A stretch of DNA of 5,744 nt from contig DJUJ01000238.1 of NCBI GenBank assembly GCA_002438345.1, positions 15,698 through 21,441 of the forward strand. The letters are read 5' to 3'. Shown here piece after piece: positions 1 through 5,744 of the stretch (positions are counted from its first letter, which is position 1; each line of letters begins with the position of its first letter). This stretch comes from Paenibacillus sp. UBA6285 (lineage in GTDB: Bacteria; Bacillota; Bacilli; Paenibacillales; Paenibacillaceae). A program made the translations under genes and the position numbers. The notes beneath the pieces are model-generated. The model had not been told where the DNA came from. It did not search any database and was given only the letters and a program-made list of their open reading frames with translations.

Positions 1-301
1 ACTTGCGCAGCTTGTTCTCAATACTCTCTTTGTTCAGTAGCTCAGTCTCCATAGCGGTGATTAACGACTGGATAATCTTATCCCGATTCTTGAGCAGCAG
101 TGAGGTATGTGGAATACGCAGACCCAGCGGATGGCGGAACAGCGCGGTTACCGCAAACCAGTCGGCAATCCCCCCTACCAGACCGGCCTCAAAGCCGCCT
201 CTTAGTAGAATCACAGCGAGATTCTCAGGTAGAAATAGTGTAATCAGAAACCCACATGCCATAAAGGCGAGTGACATGGTGGCTAAGTTTTTGGATCTCA
301 C
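1..301 (-). CDS. DUF445 family membrane protein, N-terminal 100 codons (partial)
   Basis: The minus strand encodes 100 residues from a GTG start and runs off the left edge. The protein opens with a hydrophobic segment (about residues 6-25), then a glycine-rich membrane-associated stretch with the hallmark GGFEAGLVGGIADWFAVTAL (35-54), then FRHPLGLRIPHT and KNRDKII. This order matches the start of DUF445 proteins (E. coli YjiN and Bacillota relatives), whose biochemical function is unknown. They are predicted to be membrane anchored with a long helical region, which here would lie beyond the edge. The GTG start is well supported: an AAGGGGGA ribosome binding site sits six bases upstream, and an in-frame TAA lies just before it, so no earlier start is possible. 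ATG at residue 9 is the only nearby alternative and would cut the first helix. The gene diverges from the HAD phosphatase gene. The family call is confident; the role is unknown. Confidence 0.85.
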   Translation of the reverse strand, partial: MRSKNLATMSLAFMACGFLITLFLPENLAVILLRGGFEAGLVGGIADWFAVTALFRHPLGLRIPHTSLLLKNRDKIIQSLITAMETELLNKESIENKLRK

Positions 302-307
302 GAATAG

Positions 308-315
308 TCCCCCTT
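308..315 (-). promoter_or_regulatory. Ribosome binding site fixing the GTG start of the DUF445 gene
   Basis: The minus strand reads AAGGGGGA followed by six bases and GTG. An in-frame TAA overlaps the left part of this site, so the GTG at 301-299 is the first possible start. Confidence 0.7.
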
Positions 316-419
316 ACATATACAGCTGCCGATGTCCTTACGCAGGAAAAATATCGACGGATCACGTCCCACGAACATGAACTGACGATAGACTCGGCTA
401 GTCGATTAGTTTGACAACT

Positions 420-448
420 ATTGTACCACGACTGAACTATTTTCTAAA
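420..448 (-). promoter_or_regulatory. Sigma-A-like extended -10 promoter for the DUF445 gene
   Basis: On the minus strand, a -35-like TTTAGA (448-443, 4 of 6 consensus) is followed by a 17-base spacer and a -10 TACAAT (425-420, 5 of 6). The TG of an extended -10 (TGGTACAAT) is correctly placed. Transcription would start near 413, giving a leader of about 110 bases before the GTG start. The leader can form a modest hairpin (GTCGAT pairing with ATCGGC around 328-355), but I recognise no riboswitch class in it. Confidence 0.6.
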
Positions 449-482
449 AATATACGATTAAGATATGAATGAAAAGGGGTTT

Positions 483-510
483 TTGGTTTTCAAAATATTA
501 ATGATAAGAT
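483..510 (+). promoter_or_regulatory. Candidate promoter for the HAD phosphatase gene
   Basis: TTGGTT (483-488) and TAAGAT (505-510) are separated by 16 bases, and TG stands one base before the -10 (TGATAAGAT), as in extended -10 promoters. Each hexamer matches consensus at about 4 of 6 positions. The start site would be near 517, giving a leader of about 57 bases. The region is AT-rich, so chance matches are possible. Confidence 0.4.
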
Positions 511-557
511 ACAAGTAACGTTCTCACAGCCCGCGAATGGGACAACTATGACTGGAT

Positions 558-563
558 AAGGAG
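558..563 (+). promoter_or_regulatory. Ribosome binding site of the HAD phosphatase gene
   Basis: AAGGAG lies ten bases before the ATG at 574, slightly long but workable spacing. It supports this ATG as the start, as does the DxDGT motif that begins five residues in. Confidence 0.65.
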
Positions 564-573
564 ATCATACAAT

Positions 574-1455
574 ATGCTGATTGCTTTAGATATGGATGGA
601 ACATTGCTGAACGAAAAAGGGAACATCAGTCCAAAGAACCGAGAGGCGATTATAAACGCTCAGAATTTAGGTCACATTGTAATTATTGCTACGGGACGCT
701 CTTTTATGGATGCAAAACGACAGTTGCGGCTGGCGGATCTGGAATGCCCTGTAGTCAGTCTGAATGGCGCAGTAGTTACACTGTCTGACCGCACGCTCGC
801 GGCAAGTAAACCGCTGAATAAGGCGGACATCATTCCTGCGTTACGCTGGATGAACGAAATTCCGGATTTGTATTACGAGGTATACACAGAGGACAACGTA
901 TATGTAGAACTGAACAAACGGGTAAAATTAGAAAAATTATCTGCACTGAGCGAAGAAGAAGTACCCGAGGAAGTCAGCTGGCTGCTAAAAGCAATGATCG
1001 ATCAGCAGTTTCAACAAGCGGCTGTAACTTACGTCGAGAGTATGGAAGAGATCTGGAGCAAAGAGGAGAATGTCATTTATAAAACGTTAGCCTTTTCTCT
1101 AAACCGGGAACTGCTCAAAGAAGCCTCCACCCGTTTCGCCGCGATCCCTGGCCTCATTATTACAGCCTCCCATGTCAATAATATCGAAATTAACCACGAG
1201 GATGCCAACAAAGGCTCCGGTGTTGCTATGCTAGCCGCTCACTATGGCATCCCGCTAACTGATGTAGCCGTAATGGGTGACAGCTATAATGATCAACCGA
1301 TGTTCGAGATGGCTGGCTACCGAATTGCCATGGCTAATGCAGCACCGATTCTAAAGAAAATGGCTGAATTTGTTACCGTCACTAATGATGAAGATGGGGT
1401 TGCAGCAGGACTTGAGCATCTTTTGAATTTGAACAGGAAATCTCCTCTGTCATAG
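574..1455 (+). CDS. Cof-type HAD-IIB family phosphatase (293 aa)
   Basis: This is a soluble cytoplasmic phosphohydrolase of the haloacid dehalogenase superfamily, Cof/HAD-IIB subfamily. All core motifs are visible: motif I DMDGT (residues 6-10; D6 the expected nucleophile, D8 the acid/base), motif II in IIATGRS (T40), the conserved lysine in NKGSGV (K213), and the metal-binding acidic motif GDSYND (D236, D240). Residues about 85-195 form the C2 cap typical of HAD-IIB, which sets substrate choice. The length matches the family, which is usually 260-300 residues. Members dephosphorylate sugar phosphates, FMN or pyridoxal phosphate, and the substrate cannot be read from sequence; B. subtilis has many such paralogues. 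The gene stands alone, diverges from the DUF445 gene and ends at a strong hairpin terminator. The family call is very secure; no specific symbol is justified. Confidence 0.93.
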   Translation: MLIALDMDGTLLNEKGNISPKNREAIINAQNLGHIVIIATGRSFMDAKRQLRLADLECPVVSLNGAVVTLSDRTLAASKPLNKADIIPALRWMNEIPDLYYEVYTEDNVYVELNKRVKLEKLSALSEEEVPEEVSWLLKAMIDQQFQQAAVTYVESMEEIWSKEENVIYKTLAFSLNRELLKEASTRFAAIPGLIITASHVNNIEINHEDANKGSGVAMLAAHYGIPLTDVAVMGDSYNDQPMFEMAGYRIAMANAAPILKKMAEFVTVTNDEDGVAAGLEHLLNLNRKSPLS

Positions 1456-1461
1456 ACTGCC

Positions 1462-1507
1462 AAAATAACCTCTAACAGCATCCTGAGGATGGGTTAGAGG
1501 TTATTTT
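1462..1507 (+). terminator. Long nested hairpin terminator after the HAD gene, possibly bidirectional
   Basis: A perfect 15-bp stem pairs 1462-1476 with 1493-1507 (core ACCTCTAAC / GTTAGAGGT). Inside it a second 5-bp stem, CATCC / GGATG (1479-1483 and 1487-1491), closes a 3-base TGA loop, giving one nearly continuous rod. The plus-strand 3' arm ends in a run of five T. It begins six bases after the HAD stop codon. Because the arms begin with A-runs and end with T-runs, the same hairpin would also have a four-T tail on the minus strand, so it may stop the converging sugar operon as well. Confidence 0.85.
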
Positions 1508-1631
1508 TAAAATATAAGAATTTATATGTTCCATGCTACAAATTATCCTTATATTTCTCGCTTAAACACTTGCCTTCCTTATAGGGACGCCGAAGGCGCT
1601 TATGCTTGCAGAACACCTTAACTAATTATAG
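1508..1631. repeat. AT-rich intergenic stretch with nested inverted repeats; possible dispersed repeat
   Basis: This 124-base spacer separates the converging HAD and glycoside hydrolase genes and shows no coding signal. It holds an imperfect inverted repeat with 12-base arms, 1510-1521 (AAATATAAGAAT) and 1545-1556 (reverse complement AAATATAAGGAT, 11 of 12 identical), spaced 23 bases. A smaller palindrome (ATATAA-GAAT-TTATAT, 1512-1527) lies inside the left arm. Further on, CGCC-GAA-GGCG (1588-1598) can form a short GC hairpin with no T-run after it. The structure density suggests a small dispersed intergenic element, but one copy cannot prove this. Confidence 0.3.
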
Positions 1632-3860
1632 CTACAGCTTTATACAAGGATGATTGTCCAAGCTTAGCGGCTTTGCAAACTCAACATCTTTTAACAACTC
1701 GTTATTCCGCTTATTGTGCATAACACGTGATTCGCATAGCCCTGACTGAATCTCCTTGAGTATTTGACGATTCTCATCATATAAGGTAACTTCCAGTATA
1801 TGATCATCTTGTTTTACAACCAGCTCCATATTTGGCTTAACTTCAAGCGATACCGTTTCAAAAGGGGACACATCGATCATAACTTCCAGTCCTACATTCT
1901 TGAATGTATAGGAGTATGTTGTTTCAAGTCCACGGTTATATGTAGCTTTAATACGTCCATTCCCTATATTCACATCATAGGCCAAGGATTCAAGCTCTTG
2001 GGGAATTCTTGGAGCAATCGTCAGTGTATTGTTAATCAGGTCCGGACGGATCCCTAAGAAGTATTGATACCACACACGCAGCTGCTCAGCATTAGACCAA
2101 GCTTGTAGGTATGCACCCGTCAACTTCGCCCAGCTCTCACCTTCCTGCGGATAAGCATCCATATTCTCACTAAGTCCTCCGACTACACCCAAATTCAAGG
2201 CCTGCCCGTTCATATTCTTGAATAGCTGATAGGCGGTTTCTTCCTGCCCCGCTTCAATCATACGCTGCATCGCAATACCATTAAGCCAAATCCAAACCGC
2301 ACCGTTATGGTAAGCCTCGTCTTTCGGATAATGAGAAGTTAAATGAAACGGGCGGAACAATGGATGATATCTATCTAGCGAAGCAACGCCCCATGGATAA
2401 ACCAACTCTTCCCACGCGGTACGAATCGCTCTAGCCTTAAAATCATTATCGTCAAACATTTCAAAAGCAAATAACTGGTTCGGGCGCAGGGAGAATTCAG
2501 GCTTGTCTTCTGCGTCCAGTCTGTCTGCTAAATAAGGATGAGCTTGATCAAAGAAATCGACCTCAAAATAATGCTTCAAGGTTTCAGCAATGCCCTTCCA
2601 TTTATCAGCATTCACCTTGTCATCCATATATTCAGCAAAGTAAACACCAGCAAGCAATTGGTTATACCAGAGTGCTTGAATGTCATTGGCACGGGTATCC
2701 CGAGGAGAATAAGACTCCAAATTACCATCCCGGGCATCCATCCAAGTTTCATTATCTGCGTGCTTCAAGTACCCTTTATCATCTACCCAATATTTTATGG
2801 AACCTTCAATACTATATTGTACATTGTGATAAAGCTCTCTAATGATCGCTGTATCTCCCGAATATTTAACGTAATCCTGCAACTGGATAATGAATCGCGG
2901 CGTACCATCCGTAGTATGGTAATCCACCTTTCCAGGAGACAAGATATTTGGAATTCTACCAAAGTATTTAGAATCTTCGTCCGTATTCTGAAATTCTGCG
3001 AATGACAGCAAGATATTTCTAGCCGTTTCGAATTGCCCTGTAACTAGCACGGCTCCCGGAAGAGCTATGAATTGATCCCGTCCCCAATATTCGTTGAACC
3101 ATGGCAGTCCTGCATAGATACCATCACCCTGCTGTCTAGTAACCAACTGATCCATGGTGATGTTCAACCAATTCATAGCTAAAGTAAGCGTATCATCACT
3201 GCTGGTTAGATGGGCATTGTGGTGTAAGAAATCTTCCATCCGCTTAACACGTTCATCTTTCAAAGTGCCTATATCTTGCCTAGCATTAAGGATTAACCTT
3301 ACTGCTTCTTCGGTTGTCTTACCTGCAGCGATATAATATCCTACAGCGTTTGCATCGGCAATTAGAATTTCATTATCCATGTGCAAAGGTGAGAGGTTGA
3401 TAGCACTAACTGCAATCACCCAATCTCCCTCGATAGCGTTAAAGAAAGCGATATGATCTTGTTGGTTTATATAGCTAACATTCTCTCCCCTTAAAGTAAT
3501 GCCTATGGCTTCCTTCGCATTAGCGAGACTAATTTCTAATAGATTATGATAATCCAACAACCAAAGCTCTTCAGTCAGTTCCGCATGCTTACGCACCATT
3601 TTATAAGGATAGGCCCAGACTTCAGATTGTCGATTGTCTAGCTTCTGCTCACCTACGAATAAGGTGTATCCACCGAAAATTCTTTTCTTAGCGATATTAA
3701 ATCCCTCAAAAAATGCATGTTCCACATGATCCGTATGATGGGATTGCGTAAAATAAAATGCTGCCTCTTTATTCGTAAATGAAATACTCCGATTTGCTTC
3801 TTGAGAGACAAATGTCTTCATTTCATCCAGAATTGATGTATGAACTTGATTACTATTCAT
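1632..3860 (-). CDS. GDE_C-type glycoside hydrolase (amylo-alpha-1,6-glucosidase-like, 742 aa)
   Basis: This is a cytoplasmic glycosidase of the glycogen-debranching C-terminal type (GDE_C, related to GH133), with no signal peptide or membrane segment. Residues about 1-215 look like a beta-rich N-terminal domain. An (alpha/alpha)6-barrel region follows, with WFNEYWGRDQFIALPG (254-269), GRIPN (301-305), TWMDAR (372-377), DIQALWYN (393-400), YHNGAVWIWLNG (517-528), GGLSENMDAYPQEGESW (561-577) and GAYLQAWSNAEQLR (582-595). By family analogy, D375 and E565 are the likely acid/base pair (inference). A beta domain and a lysine/asparagine-rich tail (about 706-742) end the protein. There is no glucanotransferase domain, so it is not a full bifunctional debranching enzyme. 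The ATG at 3860 is chosen because AGGAGG lies six bases upstream; an in-frame ATG 15 codons earlier falls inside a hairpin and lacks a binding site. It is the last visible gene of the permease operon, so it probably cleaves the imported oligosaccharide. The exact substrate is unknown. Confidence 0.8.
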   Translation of the reverse strand: MNSNQVHTSILDEMKTFVSQEANRSISFTNKEAAFYFTQSHHTDHVEHAFFEGFNIAKKRIFGGYTLFVGEQKLDNRQSEVWAYPYKMVRKHAELTEELWLLDYHNLLEISLANAKEAIGITLRGENVSYINQQDHIAFFNAIEGDWVIAVSAINLSPLHMDNEILIADANAVGYYIAAGKTTEEAVRLILNARQDIGTLKDERVKRMEDFLHHNAHLTSSDDTLTLAMNWLNITMDQLVTRQQGDGIYAGLPWFNEYWGRDQFIALPGAVLVTGQFETARNILLSFAEFQNTDEDSKYFGRIPNILSPGKVDYHTTDGTPRFIIQLQDYVKYSGDTAIIRELYHNVQYSIEGSIKYWVDDKGYLKHADNETWMDARDGNLESYSPRDTRANDIQALWYNQLLAGVYFAEYMDDKVNADKWKGIAETLKHYFEVDFFDQAHPYLADRLDAEDKPEFSLRPNQLFAFEMFDDNDFKARAIRTAWEELVYPWGVASLDRYHPLFRPFHLTSHYPKDEAYHNGAVWIWLNGIAMQRMIEAGQEETAYQLFKNMNGQALNLGVVGGLSENMDAYPQEGESWAKLTGAYLQAWSNAEQLRVWYQYFLGIRPDLINNTLTIAPRIPQELESLAYDVNIGNGRIKATYNRGLETTYSYTFKNVGLEVMIDVSPFETVSLEVKPNMELVVKQDDHILEVTLYDENRQILKEIQSGLCESRVMHNKRNNELLKDVEFAKPLSLDNHPCIKL

Positions 3861-3866
3861 TGTAAG

Positions 3867-3872
3867 CCTCCT
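3867..3872 (-). promoter_or_regulatory. Ribosome binding site deciding the glycoside hydrolase start
   Basis: The minus strand reads AGGAGG followed by six bases and ATG (3860-3858). This favours the 742-residue product over the 757-residue reading that would begin at 3905. Confidence 0.8.
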
Positions 3873-3881
3873 ACTTGAAAA

Positions 3882-3920
3882 TAGTAGACCGCTATGAAAC
3901 CTCATAGCGGCTGTCTACTA
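3882..3920 (-). terminator. Intercistronic hairpin between permease and glycoside hydrolase (attenuator or RNA-processing/stability element)
   Basis: On the minus strand a 7-bp stem TAGTAGA / TCTACTA (3920-3914 with 3888-3882) is followed, after a three-base bulge, by a perfect 9-bp stem CCGCTATGA / TCATAGCGG (3910-3902 with 3897-3889) with a GGTT loop. Only four T follow (3881-3878), so it is at best a leaky terminator. It starts five bases past the permease stop codon and ends nine bases before the hydrolase ribosome binding site. Structures placed like this often give unequal expression of operon genes, or protect the 3' end of the upstream transcript. Which applies here is inference. Confidence 0.6.
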
Positions 3921-3924
3921 ATAG

Positions 3925-4803
3925 TTATTCTTTAACCGAACCAACGACAATCCCTGATACGAAATATTTTTGCATAAACGGATAAATCAACAACAATGGC
4001 AGCGTGGAAACCACGATTTTAGCAGCGTTCAAAGTCTTATTCGAAACTTTTGCTAATTCCATTAATTTTTCAGGATCTGTAATGTTCTGAACATCAACGC
4101 TAAGCTGTTGGATATACGTTTGCAATGGATAATTCGCTGTTTTATTAATATACACCAGGGCACCAAAGTAATCATTCCAATGGCCCACAATGGTAAAGAG
4201 TGTAACGGTGGCAAGCGTAGGCAATACTATCGGAAGATAAATCGTACCCAATATTCTCCACTGTGAAGCTCCATCTATATTCGCAGCTTCCTCTAGGGAT
4301 TTCGGCACAGCTCGGAATGCATTCATCAGCAAGATAACATTCCCTATCGGTACTGCACCCGGTAAGATCAATGCCCAGATAGAGTCTAAAAGATTAAGCT
4401 CTTTGACTACCATAAAGGTTGGAATCAATCCGCCTGAGAATAACATTGCGAAGATAACGAGATTCATATAAATCTTCTGACCCGTGAATACTCGTGAACT
4501 TTTAGACAATGGATAGGCTGTAAGAATCATCAGTACCATATTCACAAGCAGACCTAACACTACCCGTTCTACAGAGATCATGAATGAACGCCAAAACTGG
4601 CTGTCAGACAATAATTTTTCATAGGAACTAAATGTCGGATTAACCGGGAATATACTTACAAGATTTGCGGAAGCCGCCGCATTATCACTGAAAGAGATGG
4701 CTACTAAATTGACTAACGGTATAAGACAGGACAAGGCGAACGCTAGAACAAATACCCAGATAATAACATCTGCAATACGACCCTTGATGTTAGATGTGTA
4801 AAT
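3925..4803 (-). CDS. CUT1-type sugar ABC transporter permease, LplC/YtcP-like (292 aa, probable ATT start)
   Basis: This is an inner-membrane permease subunit of a carbohydrate ABC importer. Counting from the ATT, about six membrane helices are visible (near 12-36, 76-97, 113-133, 142-163, 190-209, 261-281). The EAA loop that contacts the ATPase is LEEAANIDGAS...IYLPIVLP (170-195). The ending YPFMQKYFVSGIVVGSVKE is typical of the LplC/YtcP group. The start is odd: the open frame reaches back to a TAA near 4830 with no ATG, GTG or CTG, and the first TTG (4734) would remove half of helix 1 and lacks a binding site. An ATT at 4803 sits seven bases after GGGGGG and would restore the usual basic N-terminus (SNIKGR) and a full first helix. 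The gene starts 18 bases after the LplB-like gene stops and is therefore probably co-transcribed with it. The function call is secure; the start codon is inferred. Confidence 0.9.
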   Translation of the reverse strand: MYTSNIKGRIADVIIWVFVLAFALSCLIPLVNLVAISFSDNAAASANLVSIFPVNPTFSSYEKLLSDSQFWRSFMISVERVVLGLLVNMVLMILTAYPLSKSSRVFTGQKIYMNLVIFAMLFSGGLIPTFMVVKELNLLDSIWALILPGAVPIGNVILLMNAFRAVPKSLEEAANIDGASQWRILGTIYLPIVLPTLATVTLFTIVGHWNDYFGALVYINKTANYPLQTYIQQLSVDVQNITDPEKLMELAKVSNKTLNAAKIVVSTLPLLLIYPFMQKYFVSGIVVGSVKE

Positions 4804-4810
4804 GGGAGAA

Positions 4811-4819
4811 CCCCCCTTT
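4811..4819 (-). promoter_or_regulatory. Ribosome binding site preceding the ATT start
   Basis: AAAGGGGGG on the minus strand is followed by seven bases (TTCTCCC) and ATT. This is normal Shine-Dalgarno spacing and marks the ATT codon at 4803-4801 as the likely initiator, since no standard start codon follows within 60 bases in frame. Confidence 0.6.
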
Positions 4820-4821
4820 CT

Positions 4822-5712
4822 TTAGAAAATGCGATAATCCGTAAGTTTTTGGGCCAGTTTATTCGCAGAAAGAATCAGTACGATACCAACGACTGACCGT
4901 AATAGGCCAACTGCTGTACCTAAGCTGTATTGTCTTTCTACCAGTCCCACCCGGTAAACGTAGGTATCAATAATATCCGAAGATTCATACACCAAAGGAT
5001 TATACAGATTGAAGATCTGATCAAAACCAGCATTCAATACATTCGGCAAGTTCAAGGTTGTAACCAGCAAAATGGTAGGCATCAAACCTGGCAACGTGAT
5101 GTGCCACAGTTTCTTAAACCGATTGGCTCCATCAATGGAACCCGCCTCATAAAGTCCGGGATCAATGGATGTCAGGGAAGCCAAATAGATGATTGAACCG
5201 TACCCAAAACCTTTCCAGACATCCGTTAATACTAGCATCGGTCTAAACCAGGTATTGCTGGCCATAAACAAGATCGGGTCAATACCAAACCAACTTAACA
5301 TTGCATTAACGGGACCTTCATAAGAGAAGATGTTCATGACTACAGTAGCCAAGATCGCCCATGACAAGAAGTTCGGTAGATAAACAACCGTCTGTATGAA
5401 TCGCTTAGCAAACTTTACACGAATTTCATTTAATAACAGGGCAAACACGATGGATGTAAAAGTACCCACAATAATTTTCCATAACGCGATAACGATCGTA
5501 TTACTGAAAATCTGTTTGCTGTCAGGAATTTGGAGCATAAATTTAAAATTATCAAGACCTACCCAGGATGAACCACTCATTCCTTTAGCCGGAACATAGT
5601 TTTGAAAAGCCATTACAATACCAAACATTGGAATAAATGAAAAGATAATTAGGAAAATCATGCCTGGCGCCATCATGAAATGGAATGCTGTCTGATCTTT
5701 TTTATTTTTCAT
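4822..5712 (-). CDS. CUT1-type sugar ABC transporter permease, LplB/YteP-like (296 aa)
   Basis: This is the partner inner-membrane permease of the same importer. After a short basic N-terminus (MKNKKDQ) the first helix spans about residues 12-36, with later hydrophobic helices near 70-95, 107-129, 158-182, 206-226 and 266-284. The EAA loop is LYEAGSIDGANRFKKLWHIT followed by LPGLMPT (187-213). The segments WVGLDNFKFM (50-59), QTVVYLPNFLSWAI (107-120) and IFNLYNPLVYESSDIIDTYV (233-252) are typical of the LplB/YteP group (COG4209), which imports complex oligosaccharides. The length is normal. The ATG at 5712 follows a weak AAAGAG site eleven bases upstream and overlaps the stop of a possible preceding reading frame, which would allow translational coupling. 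It leads the visible part of the operon; the binding protein and the promoter are not in the window. Substrate unknown. Confidence 0.93.
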   Translation of the reverse strand: MKNKKDQTAFHFMMAPGMIFLIIFSFIPMFGIVMAFQNYVPAKGMSGSSWVGLDNFKFMLQIPDSKQIFSNTIVIALWKIIVGTFTSIVFALLLNEIRVKFAKRFIQTVVYLPNFLSWAILATVVMNIFSYEGPVNAMLSWFGIDPILFMASNTWFRPMLVLTDVWKGFGYGSIIYLASLTSIDPGLYEAGSIDGANRFKKLWHITLPGLMPTILLVTTLNLPNVLNAGFDQIFNLYNPLVYESSDIIDTYVYRVGLVERQYSLGTAVGLLRSVVGIVLILSANKLAQKLTDYRIF

Positions 5713-5744
5713 TTACGGATCATCTCTTTCAACATCATTTGGTT
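5709..5744 (-). CDS. Possible C-terminal end of an upstream gene (partial, uncertain)
   Basis: From the right edge the minus strand is open for eleven codons, ending NQMMLKEMIRK and then TGA. The TGA overlaps the ATG of the LplB-like permease as ATGA, an arrangement common in translationally coupled operons. Eleven codons are too few to identify a product or to exclude a chance open frame; the stretch may simply be the permease leader. Confidence 0.2.
   Translation of the reverse strand, partial: NQMMLKEMIRK

Noticed and set aside
3..380. Plus-strand open frame of about 125 codons
   Set aside because: It lies antisense to the DUF445 gene, has serine-rich low-complexity content and no binding site; the minus frame matches a known family.
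302..418. Riboswitch or T-box in the DUF445 leader
   Set aside because: No conserved core of any class I know is visible, and the possible stems are short.
411..440. Perfect TTGACA at 411-416 as the -35 of a plus-strand promoter
   Set aside because: No good -10 follows at 16-18 bases (best is AACTAT, 3 of 6), so I favour the extended -10 at 502-510.
1584..1600. GC hairpin as terminator of the minus-strand operon
   Set aside because: The stem is only four pairs plus a wobble and lacks a T-run; the bidirectional hairpin at 1462-1507 is a better candidate.
1800..3336. Plus-strand open frames at 1800-2057, 2538-3005 and 3154-3336
   Set aside because: All are antisense to the glycoside hydrolase, have no binding sites or recognisable domains, and look like chance frames.
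3861..3905. Upstream ATG that would add 15 residues to the glycoside hydrolase
   Set aside because: The ATG lies inside the intercistronic hairpin with no ribosome binding site, whereas the ATG at 3860 has AGGAGG at good spacing.
4732..4734. TTG as start of the second permease
   Set aside because: It has no binding site, would cut through the first membrane helix and would leave 87 bases after the upstream stop, while a good Shine-Dalgarno precedes the ATT at 4803.
4930..5599. Plus-strand open frames at 4930-5196 and 5396-5599
   Set aside because: They are antisense to the LplB-like permease and show no family resemblance or translation signals.

Overview
The window looks like chromosome from a Gram-positive, low-to-moderate G+C Bacillota, most likely Paenibacillus or a close relative. 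This rests on the LplB/YteP- and LplC/YtcP-type sugar permease pair, a DUF445 membrane protein, strong purine-rich ribosome binding sites and sigma-A-like promoters. The genus is inferred from the look of the proteins; no search was run.

Layout. (a) Positions 1-301, minus strand: the first 100 codons of a DUF445 membrane protein, running off the left edge. (b) 302-573: a divergent regulatory region with a good extended -10 promoter for the DUF445 gene and a weaker candidate for the rightward gene. (c) 574-1455, plus strand: a complete Cof-type HAD-IIB phosphatase, closed by a long hairpin terminator at 1462-1507. (d) 1508-1631: a short AT-rich non-coding stretch with inverted repeats, between two converging genes. 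(e) 5744 down to 1632, minus strand: part of a carbohydrate-uptake operon. In transcription order it holds a possible tail of an unseen upstream gene, an LplB/YteP-type permease, an LplC/YtcP-type permease, a 64-nt spacer with a strong hairpin, and a GDE_C-type (amylo-alpha-1,6-glucosidase-like) glycoside hydrolase.

How the genes work together. The two permeases would form the membrane channel of a CUT1-type ABC importer for an oligosaccharide. The solute-binding protein and promoter probably lie beyond the right edge, and no ATPase gene is present. Related systems often share an MsmX-type ATPase encoded elsewhere. The glycoside hydrolase has no signal peptide and so would act on the imported sugar in the cytoplasm. 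The HAD phosphatase and the DUF445 protein are separate transcription units with no evident link to sugar uptake.

The most unusual point is the start of the second permease. No ATG, GTG, TTG or CTG lies between its Shine-Dalgarno sequence and the middle of the first membrane helix. The best-placed initiator is an ATT codon (4803-4801), seven bases after a run of six G. I found no CRISPR array, RNA gene, insertion sequence or clearly novel multi-gene system.
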